Assembly: GCA_964385465.1 (NCBI GenBank)
Contig: CAYLPJ010000126.1
Coordinates: forward strand, 1-5,332
Length of the DNA: 5,332 nt
DNA from: CAYLPJ01 sp964385465
GTDB lineage: Bacteria > Planctomycetota > Phycisphaerae > SM23-33
Direction of reading: 5' to 3'
The first letter of the stretch is position 1; every line of letters starts with the position of its first letter. This document shows positions 1 to 5,332 of the stretch, one piece after another. The notes under the pieces were generated by a model. It was given only the letters and a program-made list of their open reading frames with translations. It was not told where the DNA came from and searched no databases. The position numbers were made by a program, and so were the translations under genes.

Positions 1-90
1 GACCCAGTCGACGGGCGGGCAATCTTCCAGCTCCATCCACTGGTCGAGTTCCTGAAGCAGCCGCAGGATGTCGTCTCGTGTCATTTCCAT
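1..90 (-). CDS. N-terminal fragment of an unrecognised protein (gene continues past the left edge)
   Basis: This is an open frame of 30 codons reading leftwards out of the window, with no stop codon. It begins MEMTRDDILRLLQELDQW and continues with an acidic stretch ending in CPPVDWV. The start at 90 is chosen because an AGGA ribosome binding site lies 8 bases upstream. A second in-frame ATG at 84 would be 14 bases from that site, which is less suitable. The N-terminus looks like a short amphipathic helix leading into a beta strand (VDWV). That pattern occurs at the start of small nucleotidyltransferase-fold proteins such as DUF6036 or AbiEii-like proteins, where a glycine-rich motif follows directly. 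The diagnostic part lies outside the window, so this is only a guess. The gene is divergent from the large gene to the right and has repeat-like, possibly regulatory, sequence upstream. Confidence 0.6.
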   Translation of the reverse strand, partial: MEMTRDDILRLLQELDQWMELEDCPPVDWV

Positions 91-98
91 GGCCACGA

Positions 99-102
99 TC
101 CT
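99..102 (-). promoter_or_regulatory. Ribosome binding site of the leftward gene
   Basis: On the minus strand AGGA sits 8 bases before the ATG at 90. It is the best Shine-Dalgarno match nearby and favours 90 over 84 as the start. Confidence 0.5.
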
Positions 103-128
103 ACGCGGTCTCTCTTCTATCGGCAAGA

Positions 129-162
129 AAAAGTAGAACCTTGCGTTCCATAAAGTGGAACC
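129..162 (-). promoter_or_regulatory. Operator-like inverted repeat overlapping a direct repeat pair, upstream of the leftward gene
   Basis: Positions 145-161 are a perfect inverted repeat, GTTCCA-N5-TGGAAC. On the minus strand the region also holds two direct copies of a 12-base motif, GGTTCCACTTTA (151-162) and GGTTCTACTTTT (129-140). They differ at two positions and are spaced 22 bases start to start, about two helical turns. The block lies roughly 40-72 bases before the ATG at 90, where a promoter and operator would be expected. Dyad symmetry with same-face direct repeats fits binding by a dimeric regulator, possibly autoregulation of the leftward gene. No convincing -35/-10 pair could be assigned, and the regulator is unknown. 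Confidence 0.4.
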
Positions 163-213
163 ATCGAGTCTACTTCTGTCTCTGTTCGGCTCTCTACCTC
201 ATGACGAGAGCAC

Positions 214-341
214 GGGGTCCGGTCTTCAAAATTCAATTTTGACGTCCGATATCCCGGCCAGCAATATTGTTCAAGGCTCGAATCGAGGTGAATCAGGGCC
301 TCATGGCGCCAGCCAGAATTGAATATTGAAGACCGGACCCC
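214..341. repeat. 128-base element bounded by 27-base inverted repeats (REP/RAYT-like or miniature mobile element)
   Basis: The left arm (214-240) begins GGGGTCCGGTCTTCAA. The right arm (315-341) is its reverse complement and ends TTGAAGACCGGACCCC. Over 27 positions the arms pair at 25, including the outermost 16 without a mismatch. The 74 bases between them contain no credible gene, only small internal symmetry such as CTCG-AAT-CGAG and CAATATTG. The AT-rich inner ends of the arms contrast with the GC-rich surroundings. From memory, closely similar GGGGTC...CTTCAATATTCAATT sequences are dispersed in many bacterial genomes, often near IS200-like/RAYT tyrosine transposases, but this could not be checked here. 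The right arm ends two bases before a PolX-like gene fragment. No target-site duplication is obvious. Confidence 0.6.
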
Positions 342-342
342 G

Positions 343-471
343 CTTGGCCTCCGCGCGGCCGTGGAGGCTGGGGCGAAGCTGGTGATCAACAGCGACGCCC
401 ACGAAGCCGGCGGCCTGGACGCGATGCGTCGGGGCGTCGTCACCGCCCGCCGCGGCTGGGCGACGGCGGCG
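343..471 (+). pseudogene. Remnant of a DNA polymerase X PHP domain
   Basis: The plus-strand frame starting at 343 gives LGLRAAVEAGAKLVINSDAH (343-402) followed by EAGGLDAMRRGVVTARRGW (403-459). This matches the last strand and helix of the PHP domain in bacterial family X polymerases. There the sDAH motif supplies a metal-ligand histidine (here H at 400-402), followed by a conserved GV-x-x-ARRGW segment. Family X polymerases with this C-terminal domain are about 570 residues long and act in base excision and gap repair. Only about 43 residues are recognisable. The polymerase domain and most of the PHP domain are missing. The similarity begins two bases after the right repeat arm and fades after ARRGW, where a frame change near 470-476 is possible. 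No start codon belongs to it, because the upstream ATG at 319 lies inside the repeat arm. It is therefore probably a dead fragment. Confidence 0.6.
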
Positions 472-682
472 CCGCGATCTCGTCCCGAATCTGGCTGCGA
501 CGGTCGTCCGCGCCAACATTCCAGGCAGCGGTCTTCTCCCAAGGAGCGCATCCCGACGGCCAGCGATGCGATGCGAGCCTGGCCGGCATCCCGCACAAGG
601 GCGAAGCCGGGCGCCCATGCGCCACTTCGAACCGGGTTTGACGGCCCGTGCCCATACCCGCGCCACTCATCGCCCATGCCTG
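472..682. other. Intergenic stretch with no recognisable gene
   Basis: This GC-rich segment follows the PolX remnant. Frames are open on both strands, but none gives a recognisable protein, a convincing start, or continuity with a neighbour. Their arginine-, proline- and serine-rich translations are typical of chance frames in GC-rich DNA. The first part may be further decayed PolX sequence in a shifted frame. No RNA gene or rho-independent terminator was seen. Confidence 0.4.
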
Positions 683-712
683 TTGGCGGCACGGAGCCAA
701 ATGGGATACACT
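683..712 (+). promoter_or_regulatory. Candidate promoter of the large gene, with an internal dyad
   Basis: TTGGCG (683-688) and TACACT (707-712), separated by 18 bases, each match the sigma-70 consensus at four of six positions. Initiation about seven bases later would leave a leader of roughly 65 bases before the start at 787. The -35 hexamer overlaps a perfect dyad, TTGGC-N8-GCCAA (683-700), which could bind a regulator. The match is weak and chance is possible. Confidence 0.22.
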
Positions 713-786
713 CTCTTTCATGCTGCGCGGCGGGGCCGGTTTGAGCGCTTCACGCGATGAGAGATCAAGATGAAAGCGAGTTTCCC

Positions 787-3700
787 ATGAACGACCTGCC
801 CACCTCCAGGATATGCCCCGCTCCCAGGTCGATCTTCCTTCTGGCGAGCTTGGCTTGTGTCGGCGTCGCTCAGGCGGCCGACTGGCCGTGTTACCGTGCG
901 GACGCCGCAAGGTCGGCGACCTCCGCCGAAGCGATCGAGCTTCCACTGGGAATGAGTTGGCGCTACCAGCCCGCCCAAGGCCCGCGGCCGGCGTGGCCGG
1001 ACCCCGTCAACGAGCCGCACGTGATGGACTTCGACGCGGCCTTCCAGCCGGTGGTGGCCGGGGGCATGGTCCTGTTCGGCTCTTCGGCCGATGACTGCGT
1101 TCGCGCGCTGGATCTCGCTACGGGGACGCTGGAATGGCGTTTCGTGACCGGCGGCCCCGTTCGCTTTGCGCCGGCGGTTTCCAATGGCGCGTTGTACGTG
1201 ACCTCCGATGACGGCTGGCTGTACTGCCTGGACCTCGCAACGGGCCGCGAAAGATGGACGTTCCATGCCGCGCTGAACGACCGTCGCGTGGTGGGAAACA
1301 AGCGACTGATCTCACGCTGGCCTCTGCGCAGCGGCGTCCTCGTCGAGGACGGAGTGGCATACGTCGCGGCGGGCATGTGGCCGTCCGAAGGCGCATTCGT
1401 CTATGCCGTCGACGCCCGCACGGGCAAGCAGCTCTGGATCAACGACACCAGCGCGGTCTCGTACCGCAACCAACCGCACTGGACCGCCGCCGCCCTCACC
1501 GGGCTGGCGCCGCAGGGCTACCTGGCGGTCACGGGCGATGCCCTTCTGGTCCCCACCGGGCGAGGGGTCCCCGGCTGCTATGATCGCCGAAGCGGCGAGC
1601 TGCGCCATCTTGACACGTCGGGGTTCCTCAGGCGAACCGGCGCATGGGTCGCGGTGGACACGGCTCACGGGGCCTATCTGAGCGGTTACGGCAAACGCAG
1701 TGAATGGCGGTGGGTCGCAAGCGGACGGCCCGTTCCGAAAGACCGGGTCGGGGGCCTCGCCGTTGTCCCGCCGCGCCGGGCCCGCGCGGGCGACGTGACG
1801 ATCCACGGCGCTGACGGCGCCGTGGTCGCCATCGATGCCCGCGGCGACGAAGTGTGGCGGCAGGCCCTCGAGGGCGAAGCGCGGGGACTGGCCATCGCCG
1901 ACGGACGGCTCGTCGTGTCCACCTCGACCGGTCTGCTCTACTGCTTCGCGCCCGCACAGGCCGCTGAAACCGCCCCACGCATCAAGAAGGAGACGCCGAC
2001 CGCACTCGATGATCCGCCCGACGACGCGATGGCACGGGAGATCGTCGCCGTGGCGCACAGCCATCGCTTGAACAGGGGATACGCACTCGTAGCCGGAGCG
2101 GTCGACAGTCGCATGGCAGCGCAGGTGGCATCCCGTCTCGCCGCCGCGACGGAGCTTCACGTCATCATCGTCGCGGAGGAGTCATCGCAAATCGCCGAGA
2201 TCCGCAACGACTTGCTGGATCACACGGCACTGCATGGCACGCGGATCGCCGTCGTCGAGCCCGGGAGTCTGTCCCGCCGCGCCCTGCCACCATATTTCGC
2301 CAACTTGATAGCGATCACCGGGCCGTTGGCCGCCGCCGCCCAGAAGGACCTGTATCGGGTCCTCCGCCCATGCGGGGGCGTGATGACCATGCCGGGGCTG
2401 TCCGGCGACCGGCGGAGGGCCTTGGTCAACGCGGCAGGAGTGCCCGCCAGGGAAGCGCCGTCACCGGACAACCCGACACTGGTGGTGCGCGGCAAGCTCG
2501 AAGACGCGTTCGACTGGGACTCCGCGGTCACGTGCGACCGGCGAGTCAAGTGGCCGCTGGAGCTGCTCTGGTTCGGCGAGCCGGGACCGGCGGAAATGGC
2601 GGACCGCCACTTGGGACCACCCATGCCGATTGCAGCCAACGGGCGCATCCTGGCGGTCGGGGAACACTGTGTCTTCTGCCTCGACGCGTACAACGGCACG
2701 CTGCTATGGAGGCGCGACGTGCCGGGCGCCTTCGCGCCGCCGCTTCCCACGCTGAAGAACCTGGCCGGCGACGATGAGAGCGTCTACATGGATTTCGGCG
2801 ACGTCGCCTACCAGCTCGATGCGCAGACGGGGGCGCAGCAGAAAGTGTACGGCGAATTCAAGGTGCCCAAGCGTTTTGCGCTGGCCTCCCGGCTGGTCTT
2901 CGACGTCCCGGACGCCCCCGTGCCGGCGCGGATCGCCATGGAGAAGACGGAGGCCGGCCTGACAGTCGCCATGACGGTCGATCGGACGGACTTCGAGGAC
3001 CATGATGGATGGGAGCTGTATTTTGACTTCCGTCCGGCGGACCGTCGGATGAATCTCTACGAGCCCGGCGCCTTCCAGCTTGCCATCCAGACGAAGACCG
3101 CACAACTGCGCCCCGTGGTGTTCGTGGAGACCAACGGAGCGTGGGACCGGGAATTCGCCAGACGAAACCGCGAGAGCTGGGGCGGATCGAAGCTGCGGCC
3201 CGGTGTCGGCCCGGTCCACCCCAAGGTCTCGCTCGACGCCCGCCGGACCGACAACGCCACCACCGTGGTCATGAAGATGCCCTGGGATGAGATCCGCCGG
3301 GTCGCCGGCCGGGATCCCGAGGAGTTCGCCTTTGCGGGCACGCTGCTCTGCACGGGCCCGCGGCCCAGCACCAAGACGGTGACGCTGCGCGCCAGAAGGC
3401 GCCTTCCACCGGGCCCCCCGGGGCCCATGGTCCCAAGTTGGAGTCGAACCCATCTGTTCGGTGATGATTATGCCGGCGTCTTCAACAACGGGTGGGCCAT
3501 CTTCGCACTCGACGACGAACCTGCGGCGCCCCACCGTGCCTCCCGCCCGGTCGCCAAGCGGTCTGAGCTTCCCGAACGGGCCCTCCGGTGGGGCCGCATG
3601 CCGTCGCGGCCGGGCAAGACCGCGGACAGCGGCGCGAAGTGGCCCACGTACATCGCGACCCGCACGCACCCGCTTTTCAGGACACAGTCCTCGAAGAGAT

Positions 3701-5178
3701 ACACGCGTGCGTACGGCTGCGGGGGCGTCATCTCCTCGGCCTCGATGGACTTCTTCCGCTCGGGCACGATCGGTTTCTATGACTACGCCGACGATAGCGG
3801 CGTGCGCAACTTCGGCGGCGTCAAGCCCTCCTGCGGGGACCCCGGCAGCATGATACCCGCCCTCGGCGTGCTGGTGGCCATCGAAGGCAGCTCCTACTGC
3901 GTCTGCTCCTACAACTTCCAGACGTCGCTGGCTCTCGCGCCCGCCCTGCGCCGACGCAACGAGGATTGGGCCGCCTTCAACGACAAGGCCGAGGCGGGAA
4001 CGCCCATAAAGCAGTTTCACATCAACCTGGGCGCCCCGGGGGACCGGCGGGACGACCGGGGCACGCTGTGGCTGAACTACCCGCGCCCCGCGTCCAGTAT
4101 CCTCTGGAACCCGCTGGCCCTTCCCTTCCCCGTACGGGTCGCCGGAGACGAGCGATGCCGGACCTTCCGCTTCCACGCCGGGCGGCGGGTCGTCCGGAAC
4201 ACCGACAGGCCCTGGCTGTACGCTTCAGGCTACCGCGGCCTTGCCGCCGTCGACGTCCCGTTGACCTACTGCGACCCCGACCGCGACGCGATGGCCTTCC
4301 CGTGCGAGACTCCGCCGACACTCGACGGCGTCCTGGATGACCCATGCTGGAAGAACGGGCTCGCCGTGAGACTGCCCGAGAAAAACGCCCGCGTCCAACT
4401 CCGCTACGACGCGATGAACCTCTACATTGCCTATGACAAACGCCCGACAATCGACTCTCAAGGGAATGAGACGCCGCTGCGCGTCGCGGATCGAGCCAAG
4501 GATGGGCCCATCTGGAAGGACGATTGCCTCGAGATGTACTTCGGCGAGCGAAGGCCGAAAGCCATGCTCCACTTCGCCGTCTCCCCCGCGGGCGTGCGCT
4601 ATGACGGTTTCCTCCCGAAGTACGGCGCCGAAGTGAAAGCCGCCGTGCATCGAGTCGATGGCTGGGCCAGGTACTCCCGGGGCGAAGACCGGACTTGGGA
4701 TGCCGAGTGGCAAAGCGCCTCTCGCGTGACCGGGAACGGATTCGCCGTCGAGGCGGCCATCCCGTGGGCCGTCCTCGAGTCGAAGGGACTGAAGAAGGAG
4801 GACCTGTACGTCAACTTCCGGTGTCGAGAAATGTCCCCCGACCGACTGTACAACCCCGCGAAGGCGGCGCATCGTCTGAAGCTGGAGGAGTCGGCCCCGC
4901 CGCCGGCCGGGAAGTTCACGGTCCGGCTGCATTTCGCGGAGGTCGACGACGCCCGGTCGGGCGAACGGGTCTTCGACGTCGCGATTCAGGGGCGGACCGT
5001 CATCGAGGGGCTGGACATCCGCGCCGAGGCCGGCGCCGCCGACACGGCCCTCGTCAAGGAGTTCACGGGCATCCCCGGCGGGCGCAGCATCCGCGTCGAG
5101 TTCACGCCCCGCCCGGGAGCCGAGGGCATGAAAGCGCTCCCGCTGCTCAGCGCAATCGAGGCCGTCGCCGAATCGTAA
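787..5178 (+). CDS. Secreted PQQ-type beta-propeller protein with methyltransferase-like insertion, two CBM9-like modules and malectin-like C-terminus
   Basis: This gene encodes 1463 residues, probably exported. The start at 787 gives a signal peptide: basic N-region, hydrophobic core IFLLASLACVGVAQA, likely cleavage after A30. An in-frame ATG at 757 would add ten mostly acidic residues and lacks a ribosome binding site. Domains are numbered from 787. Propeller blades with the xxALDxxTGxxxW pattern lie at 104-117, 144-157, 204-217, 344-357 and 379-387. A Rossmann methyltransferase-like insertion (about 425-560) has the loop AGAVDSRM, strand HVIIVAEE, YFANLIAI and LYRVLRPCGGVM. Propeller sequence resumes at about 587-682, with LDAYNGTLLW at 632-641. 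A first CBM9-like module spans about 699-908 (DGWELYFDF at 740-748). A family-typical region (about 959-1160) contains YGCGG, C1016, CVCSYNFQTSLAL and APGDRR. A second CBM9-like module spans about 1174-1360 (LDGVLDDPCW, DDCLEMYF, VEAAIPW). A malectin-like tail spans about 1375-1463 (VRLHFAEV). PQQ-type repeats need not bind PQQ, and no dehydrogenase active site was recognised. A carbohydrate-binding or scaffold role outside the cytoplasm is inferred. The substrate is unknown, and no operon partner is visible. Confidence 0.88.
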   Translation: MNDLPTSRICPAPRSIFLLASLACVGVAQAADWPCYRADAARSATSAEAIELPLGMSWRYQPAQGPRPAWPDPVNEPHVMDFDAAFQPVVAGGMVLFGSSADDCVRALDLATGTLEWRFVTGGPVRFAPAVSNGALYVTSDDGWLYCLDLATGRERWTFHAALNDRRVVGNKRLISRWPLRSGVLVEDGVAYVAAGMWPSEGAFVYAVDARTGKQLWINDTSAVSYRNQPHWTAAALTGLAPQGYLAVTGDALLVPTGRGVPGCYDRRSGELRHLDTSGFLRRTGAWVAVDTAHGAYLSGYGKRSEWRWVASGRPVPKDRVGGLAVVPPRRARAGDVTIHGADGAVVAIDARGDEVWRQALEGEARGLAIADGRLVVSTSTGLLYCFAPAQAAETAPRIKKETPTALDDPPDDAMAREIVAVAHSHRLNRGYALVAGAVDSRMAAQVASRLAAATELHVIIVAEESSQIAEIRNDLLDHTALHGTRIAVVEPGSLSRRALPPYFANLIAITGPLAAAAQKDLYRVLRPCGGVMTMPGLSGDRRRALVNAAGVPAREAPSPDNPTLVVRGKLEDAFDWDSAVTCDRRVKWPLELLWFGEPGPAEMADRHLGPPMPIAANGRILAVGEHCVFCLDAYNGTLLWRRDVPGAFAPPLPTLKNLAGDDESVYMDFGDVAYQLDAQTGAQQKVYGEFKVPKRFALASRLVFDVPDAPVPARIAMEKTEAGLTVAMTVDRTDFEDHDGWELYFDFRPADRRMNLYEPGAFQLAIQTKTAQLRPVVFVETNGAWDREFARRNRESWGGSKLRPGVGPVHPKVSLDARRTDNATTVVMKMPWDEIRRVAGRDPEEFAFAGTLLCTGPRPSTKTVTLRARRRLPPGPPGPMVPSWSRTHLFGDDYAGVFNNGWAIFALDDEPAAPHRASRPVAKRSELPERALRWGRMPSRPGKTADSGAKWPTYIATRTHPLFRTQSSKRYTRAYGCGGVISSASMDFFRSGTIGFYDYADDSGVRNFGGVKPSCGDPGSMIPALGVLVAIEGSSYCVCSYNFQTSLALAPALRRRNEDWAAFNDKAEAGTPIKQFHINLGAPGDRRDDRGTLWLNYPRPASSILWNPLALPFPVRVAGDERCRTFRFHAGRRVVRNTDRPWLYASGYRGLAAVDVPLTYCDPDRDAMAFPCETPPTLDGVLDDPCWKNGLAVRLPEKNARVQLRYDAMNLYIAYDKRPTIDSQGNETPLRVADRAKDGPIWKDDCLEMYFGERRPKAMLHFAVSPAGVRYDGFLPKYGAEVKAAVHRVDGWARYSRGEDRTWDAEWQSASRVTGNGFAVEAAIPWAVLESKGLKKEDLYVNFRCREMSPDRLYNPAKAAHRLKLEESAPPPAGKFTVRLHFAEVDDARSGERVFDVAIQGRTVIEGLDIRAEAGAADTALVKEFTGIPGGRSIRVEFTPRPGAEGMKALPLLSAIEAVAES

Positions 5179-5191
5179 GCCGATGATGGCC

Positions 5192-5213
5192 CCGACCGGC
5201 TTGAGGCCGTCGG
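5192..5213 (+). terminator. Bulged hairpin just after the large gene
   Basis: Fourteen bases after the stop codon, CCGAC and GTCGG (5192-5196 and 5209-5213) pair. They are extended by GGC/GCC (5198-5200 with 5206-5208) around a five-base loop, with a single bulged C at 5197. The stem has eight pairs and is GC-rich, but no run of T follows. It is only a possible transcript-end or mRNA-stabilising structure. Confidence 0.25.
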
Positions 5214-5221
5214 CGGGATGT

Positions 5222-5251
5222 CCGGGCGCCCGGTGGCGGGGGAGCATGCTC
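5222..5251. repeat. Two short perfect palindromes
   Basis: CCGGGCGCCCGG (5222-5233) and GAGCATGCTC (5242-5251) are perfect palindromes separated by eight bases in the downstream intergenic region. They could be protein-binding sites or part of a structured repeat. In GC-rich DNA the first may be chance. Confidence 0.3.
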
Positions 5252-5253
5252 GG

Positions 5254-5291
5254 GGTTCCTCACGCCCTCACGCCAGCGGGGAGGGGGAACC
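5254..5291. repeat. Hairpin-forming repeat with a tandem 8-base duplication
   Basis: GGTTCC (5254-5259) pairs with GGAACC (5286-5291), and the inner CCCTC (5265-5269) pairs with GAGGG (5281-5285). The right halves are contiguous while the left halves are separated by five bases. CTCACGCC occurs twice in tandem (5259-5266 and 5267-5274) on the left side. This resembles common dispersed intergenic repeats with CCCTC...GAGGG arms. It may also act as a transcript-end structure, though no T tract follows. Confidence 0.35.
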
Positions 5292-5312
5292 GGCTGCTTT
5301 CCGAGGGGGGCC

Positions 5313-5332
5313 ATGGCGTCGCGAAACGCCGA
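5313..5332 (+). CDS. Possible first codons of a downstream gene cut by the window edge
   Basis: An ATG at 5313 is followed by five open codons (MASRNA) to the window end. A GAGG at 5303-5306, within a G-rich run, lies six bases upstream and could serve as a ribosome binding site. Too little is present to call a product, and the ATG may be fortuitous. Confidence 0.15.

Noticed and set aside
117..692. Antisense frame of 191 codons across the repeat and intergenic region
   Set aside because: It runs through both inverted repeat arms and the antisense of the PolX remnant, and nothing in it resembles a protein family.
757..786. Upstream ATG at 757 as the start of the large gene
   Set aside because: It would place ten mostly acidic residues before the signal peptide and has no Shine-Dalgarno match. 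The ATG at 787 gives a normal signal peptide. The earlier start cannot be excluded entirely.
847..858. Lipoprotein signal (cysteine in LASLAC)
   Set aside because: The residue at -3 from the cysteine is serine, not leucine or valine, and a clear AQA-A cleavage site for signal peptidase I follows six residues later.
1803..1825. Nine-base perfect stem with a five-base loop inside the large gene
   Set aside because: The bases encode a normal propeller segment (HGADGAVV), and such GC-rich hairpins arise by chance from alanine, glycine and valine codons. There is no T run or nearby gene boundary.
1312..2160. Long antisense open frame (282 codons) opposite the large gene
   Set aside because: It lies wholly opposite a well-supported coding frame, has no recognisable domains, and is typical of GC-rich DNA where stop codons are rare on the opposite strand.
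2704..4176. Antisense open frame of 490 codons
   Set aside because: Its length is striking, but its translation is low-complexity and arginine/glycine-rich with no family match. The plus-strand frame here carries clear CBM9-like and family motifs.
4225..5247. Antisense open frame of 340 codons opposite the second CBM9-like and malectin-like modules
   Set aside because: It is a shadow of the real gene, with no domain or ribosome binding site support.
1..5332. CRISPR array, tRNA or rRNA genes, phage or defence module
   Set aside because: No regularly spaced repeats, cloverleaf structures or rRNA motifs were seen, and no gene resembling phage or known defence proteins is present apart from the unresolved 30-codon fragment at the left edge.

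Overview
The window is GC-rich and probably comes from a member of the Planctomycetota/PVC group, or a metagenome-assembled relative. The reasons are the very long secreted beta-propeller protein with a Rossmann-fold insertion and C-terminal carbohydrate-binding and malectin-like modules, and a DNA polymerase X-like PHP fragment of the type seen in that group. This placement rests on remembered family features, not on a search.

Layout. (1) Positions 1-90, minus strand: the first 30 codons of a gene that leaves the window on the left, with a good ribosome binding site. About 40-70 bases upstream of its start lie a perfect 6-5-6 inverted repeat and an overlapping pair of direct repeats, which look like an operator. 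(2) Positions 214-341: a 128-base element bounded by 27-base inverted arms (25 of 27 positions pair), resembling REP/RAYT-type or miniature mobile repeats. (3) Positions 343-471: a fragment of the end of a PolX PHP domain that begins two bases after the right arm of the repeat. It lacks everything upstream and loses similarity soon after a conserved ARRGW motif, so it is read as a gene remnant. (4) About 470-680: no gene seen. (5) 683-712: a weak promoter candidate. (6) 787-5178, plus strand: one very large gene occupying 82% of the window, encoding a secreted 1463-residue multidomain protein. (7) 5179-5332: a bulged hairpin, two palindromes, a hairpin-forming repeat containing a tandem 8-base duplication, and possibly the first codons of another gene.

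The large gene is the centre of the window. It has a signal peptide, PQQ-type propeller blades interrupted by a methyltransferase-like Rossmann domain with a degraded cofactor loop, a first CBM9-like module, a cysteine-containing region typical of this family, a second CBM9-like module, and a malectin-like C-terminus. This suggests an exported carbohydrate-binding or scaffold protein, not a quinoprotein enzyme. No operon partner is visible. The left gene is divergently oriented and separated by repeat and remnant DNA, so no functional link between the two genes can be drawn from this window.
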